Shown here piece after piece: positions 1 to 5,292 of a stretch of DNA of 5,292 nt (position 1 is its first letter; each line of letters starts with the position of its first letter). The stretch is taken from contig JAUZQI010000095.1 in assembly GCA_030951095.1 (NCBI GenBank), positions 1 to 5,292 on the forward strand, read 5' to 3'. This DNA is from Mariprofundus sp. (GTDB taxonomy: Bacteria; Pseudomonadota; Zetaproteobacteria; Mariprofundales; Mariprofundaceae). Position numbers and translations under genes: made by a program. Under the pieces are notes generated by a model, which saw only the letters and a program-made list of their open reading frames with translations, did no database searches and was not told where the DNA came from.

Positions 1-641
1 GGCTAGGATACCCGGATACCAGCGGGCTGCCTGAAATAGATTTTCATATCACGGATCATCATGCCGAGACAGAGGGTGGTACGCTCTACACTGAAAAGCC
101 GCTATTCATGCCAAATAGTTTTCTATGCTTTGGCATGCGCCCCACTTGTGAACGCAGAACAGAATCGCCAGCCAGCAAAGGTATGGGCATTACTTTTGGT
201 TCTTTCTCCAATGCACATAAACTGAATCCACAAACCATCGCTGCCTGGTGCAAAATTTTACACGAAGTACCAAATTCTCGCATAGCGCTGAAGTGCCGCT
301 GGTCTAGCGATGTTATTCGCAAGAATATTGTAAATGAATTCAGCAAACACCACATTGATGAAGAGCGCATTCTCTTCCTGGCATCAACCAAAACTTATGA
401 CGAGCATGTGGCTCAATACAATCAAATTGATATCGCTTTGGATACATACCCCTACTCCGGAACGACCACTACCTGTGAAGCCCTATGGATGGGGGTTCCT
501 GTTGTAACTTATGTTGGCAAAAGCCATGCCTCACGCGTATCGAACTCCATCCTGAAAAATATTGGTTTTGAAGAAACCCTCTGCTATTCATGGTATGAAT
601 ATGTAACCAAGGCTGTTCAACTGGCCAATAACCCGGCATGA
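1..641 (+). CDS. GT41 (O-GlcNAc transferase/SPINDLY-type) protein glycosyltransferase, C-terminal catalytic part, 5'-truncated by window edge and ended by in-frame TGA
   Basis: The frame is open from base 3 with no start in the window, so the gene begins upstream. The 212 visible residues match the catalytic region of GT41 enzymes, which move a sugar from a UDP-sugar to Ser/Thr hydroxyls of proteins in the cytoplasm. Visible landmarks, counted from base 3, are GYPDTSGLPEIDF near residues 2-14, then FGSFSNAHKLNP, whose Lys73 (codon 219-221) corresponds to the UDP-contacting Lys842 of human OGT. After that comes the donor-site segment LDTYPYSGTTTTCEALW followed by GVPVVTYVG and ASRVSNSIL. Family members normally carry N-terminal TPR repeats, which would lie left of the window. 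The domain stops at ...LANNPA, before its last two helices. Those helices are encoded in the same frame directly after the TGA, so this is probably not a natural C-terminus. The family call is firm; the acceptor protein is unknown, and flagellin is only a contextual guess. Confidence 0.88.
   Translation, partial: LGYPDTSGLPEIDFHITDHHAETEGGTLYTEKPLFMPNSFLCFGMRPTCERRTESPASKGMGITFGSFSNAHKLNPQTIAAWCKILHEVPNSRIALKCRWSSDVIRKNIVNEFSKHHIDEERILFLASTKTYDEHVAQYNQIDIALDTYPYSGTTTTCEALWMGVPVVTYVGKSHASRVSNSILKNIGFEETLCYSWYEYVTKAVQLANNPA
639..641 (+). other. In-frame TGA interrupting one GT41-methyltransferase reading frame
   Basis: The frame before this codon (from base 3) and after it (to 2693) is the same, with no shift. 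The residues after the TGA (LTLLLPMLHTLFEHSS, then ALEELYLDACQ) are what the end of a GT41 domain should look like. Set against the human OGT C-terminus as I remember it, the alignment is gapless across the stop, ending at matching LExLY motifs. The context is GCA-TGA-CTC. UGA followed by C is known to be a leaky stop in E. coli. A single C-to-T change from CGA (Arg) would create it. It may be a real nonsense mutation, a readthrough site or a sequencing error; the sequence alone does not decide. Confidence 0.8.
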
Positions 642-650
642 CTCACACTT

Positions 651-2693
651 TTGCTGCCCATGTTACATACACTTTTTGAACACTCTTCTGTGGCAAATCC
701 GGATACTTTTGTACCAGCATTGGAAGAGCTCTACCTAGATGCCTGTCAGCAGAAGGGAGTGAATATTTCAGAACTGGCAGAAAACACTGTATCAGAGATT
801 TCTGCTTCAACAACAATGCTCACGTTGCCTGATAATGTTAATATATTTGTTCCAAGCTCACTGGAAGATCCAGTTTCCTATGTCCTCACTGAACAAGGAG
901 ATTGGTACGAAGATGAAATCCGTTTTTTACGGAAACTTGCCAAACTCGGCATGCATGTCATTGATTCACCCGCTGGTCACGGACATATCAGCTTAAGTCT
1001 GGCTCAGGCAATTGGCAAAACGGGCAAATTGATTGCCTGCATTGCAGGTGAAAATAGCATCCGGAATTTTGAACATAGTATTGCTAATAATGGCTTTGAT
1101 CATGTAGAAATAGTAGACGGCGACTGTACAGATGCCTTAATCAGTTCACAGTCATGGCAACGTATTGATATCTTTTGTATACATAGCAGTGACCCCATCA
1201 ACACCCTCACCGCTTGTCAGCATGCTCTCCAGCATTACTCACCTCTGATTATGCTGGAGGGTATCAATGATGATGGTCTGAACATGCCATTGCTGGATCT
1301 CATGACTCAATTGGGCTTTTCCCCCTACCATCTAGTGCCTGGACTGAGCCTGCTCGCACCGGTTACAACTGACTTTTCCCCTATATCCTGGGACACGCGT
1401 ATTTTTTACTGTAAGCATGACCGGGCCAGCGAACTGACCGCAGATGGTTTTCTGGTTTTGCATCAACCTGAAACTGTTGAATTATCAGATAACATCAACG
1501 AATGGCTAACTATTTTTCAAGAGCCAAAAAATGCATGGGCACAAAAATTCACAGCTCAATGGCGAGCGCAAACGGAGCATCTAAGCGACTGGGCTGAATT
1601 AAGGAGCGCCCTGCACGCTTTTGCCATGGCCCATGACAAGACACACACGCCTGAAGTGCGCTATGCCCTTCTCAATGCCAGTCTCGCTCTGTTCATGAAT
1701 ATGCCGGAGATCATGGATAGCCCATCACGACTGTGCAGTGTAGCACGAGTCTGCACTGAGCTAGGGCGTTTCCATGATGCGGTGGGTGCCCTGAATCATG
1801 TGAAATCACTCATCGAAACCCACGGGGAATTTTCACCAGATGAACCCTTTCTCGCAGCTTCGGCAAGATATGACAAGAACACTTTTGACATCAGCCCCAC
1901 AGCCTGGATGTTATGCCAAACAGAGTCTCAAATAGAGAGGCTATCAACACCTAGCGCATGGCAGCAGGACCCAAGCAGTTTATTGAAACTGGCTGAGTCA
2001 TTGCGAGAGCGCAACTTCCATGATGAAGATATTAAACATAGAGAGAGTGCTGCTTTACAACGCATGTCTCCTCATCGAAAGGAAGCAGTACGCATAGAAA
2101 ACTCGGCTGGTGATCATCGGTTTACCAACAGCGAGAATAACCCACTAGCGTCCCAAAACATAGAGATGAGAAAAATCAGGAAACTTCATATTGGAGGCAG
2201 AGAGAAACACCCTGATTGGGAAATTCTCGACGCCATTCCTTCAGATATTGTTGATCATATCGGCAATGCCAATGACCTATCGATATTTGAAGATAATACC
2301 TTTGATGCAATCTACTCATCACATGTGTTGGAACACTTTAGCTATCAAGGAGAACTTTCTCAGGTATTATTGGAATGGTATCGCGTGATGAGGCCAGGCG
2401 GCATTCTATATGCCAGCGTTCCAAACCTGGATGTGTTGTGTGAACTTTTTCTAAACAAGAGCGAGTTGTCAGCATCAGACCGATACCTTGTTATGCGCAT
2501 GATGTTTGGCGGTCAAATCGATGCATATGATTTCCATAAGGTAGGGTACAACGCTGAAATTCTGGGGAGTTACATATCTCAAGCAGGATTCACAAACATC
2601 AAAATTGTGCCAGCTTTTGGTCTATTTAACGACACCAGCAATATGGAGTTCAAGGGCAAACTTATCAGCCTGAACCTGACAGCCGTCAAATAA
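651..2693 (+). CDS. Multidomain protein: end of GT41 domain, degenerate FkbM-type methyltransferase, helical middle, C-terminal SAM-dependent methyltransferase
   Basis: The frame is open from 642. TTG 651 is only the first permitted start codon; neither it nor ATG 660 has a Shine-Dalgarno motif, so independent initiation is doubtful. Counting from 651, residues 1-37 complete the GT41 domain. Residues about 61-263 follow the FkbM-family layout (YVLTEQGDWYEDEIRF, VIDSPAGHG at 103-111, PLIMLEG at 198-204). However, the SAM-binding glycine motif, normally DIGANYG-like, reads DSPAGHG, and the usual acidic residue after strand 2 is replaced by CIAGENS, so this domain may be catalytically dead. Residues about 265-505 are mostly helical, with a TPR-like stretch near 362-392. 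Residues 511-680 form a second methyltransferase: KLHIGG, FDAIYSSHVLEHF (551-563), RPGG (581-584), VPNLDVL and MMFGGQ. Such domains methylate sugars or other small groups. Probably one polypeptide with the upstream GT41, acting on surface or protein-linked glycans (inference). A terminator follows. Confidence 0.8.
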   Translation: MLPMLHTLFEHSSVANPDTFVPALEELYLDACQQKGVNISELAENTVSEISASTTMLTLPDNVNIFVPSSLEDPVSYVLTEQGDWYEDEIRFLRKLAKLGMHVIDSPAGHGHISLSLAQAIGKTGKLIACIAGENSIRNFEHSIANNGFDHVEIVDGDCTDALISSQSWQRIDIFCIHSSDPINTLTACQHALQHYSPLIMLEGINDDGLNMPLLDLMTQLGFSPYHLVPGLSLLAPVTTDFSPISWDTRIFYCKHDRASELTADGFLVLHQPETVELSDNINEWLTIFQEPKNAWAQKFTAQWRAQTEHLSDWAELRSALHAFAMAHDKTHTPEVRYALLNASLALFMNMPEIMDSPSRLCSVARVCTELGRFHDAVGALNHVKSLIETHGEFSPDEPFLAASARYDKNTFDISPTAWMLCQTESQIERLSTPSAWQQDPSSLLKLAESLRERNFHDEDIKHRESAALQRMSPHRKEAVRIENSAGDHRFTNSENNPLASQNIEMRKIRKLHIGGREKHPDWEILDAIPSDIVDHIGNANDLSIFEDNTFDAIYSSHVLEHFSYQGELSQVLLEWYRVMRPGGILYASVPNLDVLCELFLNKSELSASDRYLVMRMMFGGQIDAYDFHKVGYNAEILGSYISQAGFTNIKIVPAFGLFNDTSNMEFKGKLISLNLTAVK

Positions 2694-2704
2694 AATTCAC
2701 AAAG

Positions 2705-2744
2705 AGGGTGGCATACTAAAAGCACCCGCCCTATTTTAATTTTT
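2705..2744 (+). terminator. Rho-independent terminator after the GT41/methyltransferase gene
   Basis: The stem is AGGGTGG (2705-2711) with CCGCCCT (2726-2732), giving seven pairs including one T-G wobble around a 14-nt loop. The T-rich run ATTTTAATTTTT (2733-2744) follows. It starts 11 bp past the TAA of the upstream gene. The wobble becomes a C-A mismatch when read on the minus strand, and no comparable T-run follows there, so it should work for plus-strand transcripts only. Confidence 0.75.
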
Positions 2745-2769
2745 CATAAGAGGGGGACTATCTATCAAC

Positions 2770-2796
2770 CAATTTTGGCATCAAGACTCAAAATTG
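2770..2796. repeat. AT-rich perfect inverted repeat just beyond the glycosyltransferase stop codon
   Basis: CAATTTTG (2770-2777) and CAAAATTG (2789-2796) are exact inverted copies around an 11-nt spacer. The repeat lies 15 bp downstream of the minus-strand TAA (2812-2814) of the GT2 gene, where a 3'-end hairpin would be expected. There is no T-run after the stem in either direction and only one or two G-C pairs, so it is a weak candidate for a transcript-end or stabilising hairpin rather than a typical intrinsic terminator. Confidence 0.4.
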
Positions 2797-2811
2797 AAAA
2801 CGACATTGGTG

Positions 2812-4047
2812 TTAAAGACCACCAATCTCCAAGTGCCCTCTAGCGACCCTAAGAGTAGAAACGATATCATAAAGGGAAAACTCATATCCCTGTTTCTTAA
2901 CGCGCCTCTGCTGCAAAGTAGAAAAGTCAGCAACCAGTATCATCTCTCCATCCATAGTTCCCCTATCCAGCAATTCATTAGTAGTGCATGCCTCCATTGG
3001 CGGGAGCATTGAAAAGCGTTCAGTCGTCCGCAATCGCAACATAAAGTTAGCTATCGGGGAGCTTTCTAAAATAATTCTTTTCACATCCGGCAAACTCTTT
3101 AAAATGGTCTCTACACGCTCAAGAGCGCAATGAAGTATAAAATTATGCTCCCACTCTTTTAATTGCACATCAGAAACCAGCGCATAACAATGGGCTCGCA
3201 GTAAGTAATGGCGTTGTTGTATGTATTTTTCCTGCTGAGTGGCGAAATTATATGCGGTCATGTAAATCCCTGCAGAACGTGAATGCACAAAATTAACGAC
3301 ATGCTGAGTGATTCCTTCCATTGAGTGATCGAGCCCAAGTCCAGCTATAAAGAGTTCATAATCGGATCGGTGCATATCATGATACCAGGGTTCTATCAGA
3401 TCAAATTCCATTCTGGGTATGGTTTGCGCATGTTTATAAATAAGATCAGGGATTAATGCTATCAAGCCATGCCTGATTAACATTTCAGCCTGCCGCCAGT
3501 GTCCAAATGTAGTTGAATCGTAGTAGCAGAACCTTTGATTTATATTAGTCCTCATAACTGGACCCCAAATCATCCCAGTGTTTTCAAACAACTTGCCGCG
3601 ATCTTGATCCGAATAAATTTCTTCTGATTTTATCGTTTTTGCTATTTCATATTCTTTGCCTGTATAAGGATCGAATTCACAATGATTGCCATAGACAGCG
3701 ACAATTTCCGGATTATTTTGAAACATATTGAGTATTTTTCTAAATGAATCTGGAACAATACGATCATCATCTGATAAAAAGTATGAGAATTCGGATGTGG
3801 CCAGATTTAATGCCGCCTGAATATTCAAGCCAGGCCCAATATTTTCGGACTGTTGATGATATGAAAATCTACAAAATTTATCCTTAAATTTATTAGCAAC
3901 CTCGGCGGTCAAATCATCCGAAGCATTATCTGAAACTATTACCTCCAATCGAATACCGTCTATTTCTGCCAGATGCCGGAGAGTTTCATCCAGTATCGGC
4001 GCTCTATTGTATGTAGGAATACATATACTCAATTCCGGATGATTCAC
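2812..4047 (-). CDS. Family 2 (GT-A fold) glycosyltransferase
   Basis: This 411-residue protein transfers a sugar from a nucleotide-sugar donor, probably at the cytoplasmic face or in the cytosol; donor and acceptor cannot be read from sequence. The GT2 core is clear, counting from GTG 4047: LSICIPTYNR (6-15), VIVSDNASDD (36-45), ENIGPGLN (68-75) and the metal-binding DDD (93-95) in FLSDDDRIVP. From about residue 170 onward I recognise no named domain. The last ~90 residues alternate strand and helix (KRIILESSPIA, EMILVADF, YDIVSTLR), which suggests a small Rossmann-like domain. I chose GTG 4047 because AGAGG sits 6 nt upstream of it and the GT2 core then starts almost at once. ATG 4101 would add 18 unusual residues, and its purine run abuts the ATG with no spacing. 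No membrane segment is evident. The gene is low in GC in places. It converges on the methyltransferase gene and diverges from the sigma-28-driven gene. Confidence 0.88.
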   Translation of the reverse strand: MNHPELSICIPTYNRAPILDETLRHLAEIDGIRLEVIVSDNASDDLTAEVANKFKDKFCRFSYHQQSENIGPGLNIQAALNLATSEFSYFLSDDDRIVPDSFRKILNMFQNNPEIVAVYGNHCEFDPYTGKEYEIAKTIKSEEIYSDQDRGKLFENTGMIWGPVMRTNINQRFCYYDSTTFGHWRQAEMLIRHGLIALIPDLIYKHAQTIPRMEFDLIEPWYHDMHRSDYELFIAGLGLDHSMEGITQHVVNFVHSRSAGIYMTAYNFATQQEKYIQQRHYLLRAHCYALVSDVQLKEWEHNFILHCALERVETILKSLPDVKRIILESSPIANFMLRLRTTERFSMLPPMEACTTNELLDRGTMDGEMILVADFSTLQQRRVKKQGYEFSLYDIVSTLRVARGHLEIGGL

Positions 4048-4053
4048 TTTATA

Positions 4054-4058
4054 CCTCT
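4054..4058 (-). promoter_or_regulatory. Ribosome binding site that favours the GTG 4047 start
   Basis: On the minus strand, AGAGG (4058-4054) is followed by TATAAA and then GTG 4047, a 6-nt spacing. This is a better site than that of in-frame ATG 4101, where AAGAGG runs directly into the ATG. The choice removes an 18-residue N-terminal extension. Confidence 0.6.
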
Positions 4059-4192
4059 CGAAACTACAGGAGCCAATTTGACTTTGACGACAAATCGACA
4101 TCCTCTTAAGCCATCTGTCAAATCAACACAGGTATCTTAACTCGAGCCTTAATTGAAACAACAGAAGCTTCCCACTAAATTCAGCTATTCTC

Positions 4193-4219
4193 TAAAGTTC
4201 ATGATCACCCTGCCGATAC
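4193..4219 (+). promoter_or_regulatory. Sigma-28 (FliA) flagellar promoter
   Basis: TAAAGTTC (4193-4200), an 11-nt spacer (4201-4211), then GCCGATAC (4212-4219). The established FliA consensus is TAAAGTTT-N11-GCCGATAA, so both 8-mers match at 7 of 8 positions and the spacer is exact. Transcription would start near 4225-4232, leaving a leader of roughly 95 nt before ATG 4324. No other plus-strand gene lies between. FliA promoters drive late flagellar genes (flagellin, motors, chemotaxis), so the downstream gene is likely expressed with filament assembly. Confidence 0.85.
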
Positions 4220-4323
4220 AAGTACATAGTAAGCTTAAATTCGGTGGTACATGGACTCCTCCGCAGCAATAGCAGGACCCTTGGCATGATGTCAGTCGGG
4301 ACCTGAGTACACAGGAGAATTCC

Positions 4324-4716
4324 ATGATTATTTTACCAGTTTCCACACCTGCAGTAGCCATTGACCAGAATAGCGTCAATCAATCGCAGCAAAATCAGGT
4401 TAATCAATCAGAGCAATCGAGAAAAGCCACTGACACCGTAATGGTATCACCCGAGGCTCGGCAAATGGCTAGCGCAGATTCAAACTACAGCGCGTCATCT
4501 AACAACACTCCAGCCGCACCGCAGCAAGCAGCAGCCAGTAGTGAACCGGTAACAGCACAGCAAGCAGCAGCCAGCACTGCTCCTCCTGCGCCACAACAGA
4601 TAGCTGATATCGAAGTTGCCGAAAAAGTGGCTGATAGTGAAGTGGTTGAGCAGCAGAGGCCTACCAACGCCATGACAGGTAAACAGGACTCGACAAAGAT
4701 CGACGTGGTCGCATGA
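4324..4716 (+). CDS. Small Gln/Ala/Ser/Pro-rich protein under sigma-28 control, function unknown
   Basis: A 130-residue protein with AGGAG (4313-4317) 6 nt before its ATG and the FliA promoter about 105 bp upstream of it. I do not recognise the family. The N-terminus (MIILPVSTPAVAIDQ) is not a signal peptide, as it lacks a basic start and a long hydrophobic core. Residues 17-35 are Asn/Gln/Ser-rich, followed by DTVMVSPEARQMA (near 38-50). Short D-x-V-x-x-SP-x-A motifs occur in some small flagellum-linked proteins, which is suggestive only. Residues about 63-97 contain a 12-residue repeat beginning (P/A)QQ, and the C-terminus is charged and ends KIDVVA. There are no cysteines, membrane segments or enzymatic motifs, so it is probably largely disordered. 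It lacks the C-terminal helices of FlgM and the conserved core of FlaG. It stops at TGA 4714-4716 and converges on mnmA with a 39-bp gap. Strong promoter and RBS support a real gene; any role in flagellar assembly or modification is inference. Confidence 0.72.
   Translation: MIILPVSTPAVAIDQNSVNQSQQNQVNQSEQSRKATDTVMVSPEARQMASADSNYSASSNNTPAAPQQAAASSEPVTAQQAAASTAPPAPQQIADIEVAEKVADSEVVEQQRPTNAMTGKQDSTKIDVVA
4522..4574 (+). repeat. In-frame direct repeat within the small sigma-28-driven gene
   Basis: The 17-mer CAGCAAGCAGCAGCCAG occurs at 4522-4538 and again at 4558-4574, offset by exactly 36 bp (12 codons). It encodes QQAAAS twice. The protein units are PQQAAASSEPVT and AQQAAASTAPPA, followed by a diverged PQQIADIEV. 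This looks like a recent in-frame duplication in a flexible linker and could vary in copy number between strains. Confidence 0.8.
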
Positions 4717-4755
4717 TTAAATTCTCAACGGGGATTCGTTAGCAGGGTCTCCCCC

Positions 4756-5292
4756 CTACAGGATTTTGCTGACGATGCCTCCGCCGAGCAGTTCATCTCC
4801 AACATAAAAAGCAGCTACCTGACCGGGTGCGGTCGGTTTCTGGTTCTCATCAAATACCAGGTGCAGATCTTCACCGGCCAGTTCCAGGGAACATGCAGCG
4901 GTCTGCATCTGATAGCGCACCTTGGCCGTTACATTCTCTCCAGCTTCAGGCTGACGAATCCAGCTGATATCACCAACATCCACGGCTGAAATAAGTGCAT
5001 CCTCGGGATGTGCAACCACTACTTTTGCTGTTGTACCATCGAGCCCCACCACATGCCATGGCCCGTTGGGAAGCCCCAGACCTTTTCGCTGCCCGAGTGT
5101 AAAGTGTGCAATACCCTCATGGCGACCCAGATACTTACCCTCAAGATCAACAATATTGCCCGCTCTGAAACCGGCGGATGCGCCTTCCCGTTTAAGAAAA
5201 GCGATGCGATCACCTGCCGGAATAAAACAAATATCCTGACTTTCATGTTTTTCTGCTGTCGCCAGATTGAAATGGCGCGCCAGCTTGCGGGT
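4756..5292 (-). CDS. mnmA: tRNA-specific 2-thiouridylase MnmA, C-terminal part (5' end beyond window)
   Basis: The frame is open from the right edge (first full codon at 5292) to TAG at 4758-4756, giving 178 residues, about half of a typical ~360-residue MnmA. The enzyme uses ATP and a persulfide sulfur to make the 2-thio group of wobble U34 in tRNAs for Lys, Glu and Gln. Visible motifs are ESQDICFIPAGD, whose Cys (codon 5229-5227) corresponds to the persulfide-forming Cys199 of E. coli MnmA; HFTLGQRKGLGLPNG, the tRNA-binding central domain signature; AKVRYQ; and the C-terminal beta-barrel with PGQVAAFYVGDELLGGGI. The C-terminus is intact. The N-terminal PP-loop ATPase domain and first catalytic Cys lie outside the window. 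This housekeeping gene has higher GC than the glycosyltransferase gene and probably marks the edge of the accessory region. Confidence 0.95.
   Translation of the reverse strand, partial: TRKLARHFNLATAEKHESQDICFIPAGDRIAFLKREGASAGFRAGNIVDLEGKYLGRHEGIAHFTLGQRKGLGLPNGPWHVVGLDGTTAKVVVAHPEDALISAVDVGDISWIRQPEAGENVTAKVRYQMQTAACSLELAGEDLHLVFDENQKPTAPGQVAAFYVGDELLGGGIVSKIL

Noticed and set aside
86..391. Minus-strand open frame over the GT41 region
   Set aside because: It lies entirely antisense to a well-supported coding domain and has no recognisable protein features.
638..679. ATGA start-stop overlap suggesting translational coupling to a downstream gene
   Set aside because: The frame opened by ATG 638 stops after 13 codons and does not reach the methyltransferase frame.
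639..700. TGA 639-641 as a selenocysteine codon
   Set aside because: A bacterial SECIS hairpin should lie within about 40 nt after the codon; I see no stable stem there, and GT41 enzymes have no known Cys/Sec at this position.
2709..2726. Sigma-54-like element TGGCAT...GC with correct GG-N10-GC spacing
   Set aside because: The TT of the -12 box is missing, it overlaps the terminator stem, and no plus-strand gene follows.
4093..4121. Minus-strand sigma-70 promoter for the GT2 gene: TTGACA (4121-4116) with a -10 at 4098-4093
   Set aside because: The -35 is perfect, but the -10 candidate TCGATT matches only 3 of 6 positions; another weak pair lies slightly upstream, so no promoter can be assigned with confidence.
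4324..4716. The small protein as FlgM, the anti-sigma-28 factor
   Set aside because: The SPEAR-like motif is reminiscent, but the C-terminal helices by which FlgM binds FliA are absent and the C-terminus is an acidic, repeat-derived tail.
4730..4754. GGGGA/TCCCC hairpin between the small gene and mnmA as a shared terminator
   Set aside because: Only five pairs around a 15-nt loop and no T-run on either side.
5019..5246. Second minus-strand frame overlapping mnmA
   Set aside because: It is another frame of the same strand under the strongly conserved MnmA motifs.

Overview
The window (5,292 bp) looks like bacterial DNA, most likely from a flagellated proteobacterium. The evidence is dense single-exon coding, Shine-Dalgarno motifs, a near-consensus sigma-28 (FliA) promoter and a bacterial-type MnmA. 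I cannot name the genus. Base composition is uneven: sampled 60-bp lines in the mnmA part are about 50-65% GC, while parts of the glycosyltransferase gene at 3601-3780 are only about 25-30% GC. That pattern is common for surface-glycan islands placed next to housekeeping genes.

Layout. Bases 1-2693 (+) hold one long reading frame that enters from the left edge and is broken once, by an in-frame TGA at 639-641. The part before the TGA is the C-terminal catalytic half of an O-GlcNAc-transferase-type (GT41/SPINDLY) glycosyltransferase. The part after it begins with the missing last helices of that same GT41 domain. It then runs through a degenerate FkbM-type methyltransferase domain, a helical middle and a second class I SAM-methyltransferase domain. 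A rho-independent terminator follows (2705-2744). Bases 2812-4047 (-) encode a family 2 glycosyltransferase that converges on the first gene. Bases 4193-4219 (+) are a sigma-28 promoter, which drives a 130-residue Gln/Ala/Pro/Ser-rich protein of unknown function (4324-4716). Bases 4756-5292 (-) are the C-terminal 178 residues of the tRNA 2-thiouridylase MnmA.

How the parts may work together (inference). Glycosyltransferases and glycan methyltransferases beside a FliA-dependent gene suggest a flagellin or surface-protein O-glycosylation locus. The GT41 part would glycosylate Ser/Thr of a protein, the GT2 would add sugars, and the methyltransferase part would methylate or cap the glycan. The flagellin itself is not in the window, so this link is contextual. 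mnmA is probably just a housekeeping neighbour.

The points most worth following up are the in-frame TGA inside an otherwise intact multidomain enzyme, and the small sigma-28-controlled low-complexity protein, which I do not recognise.
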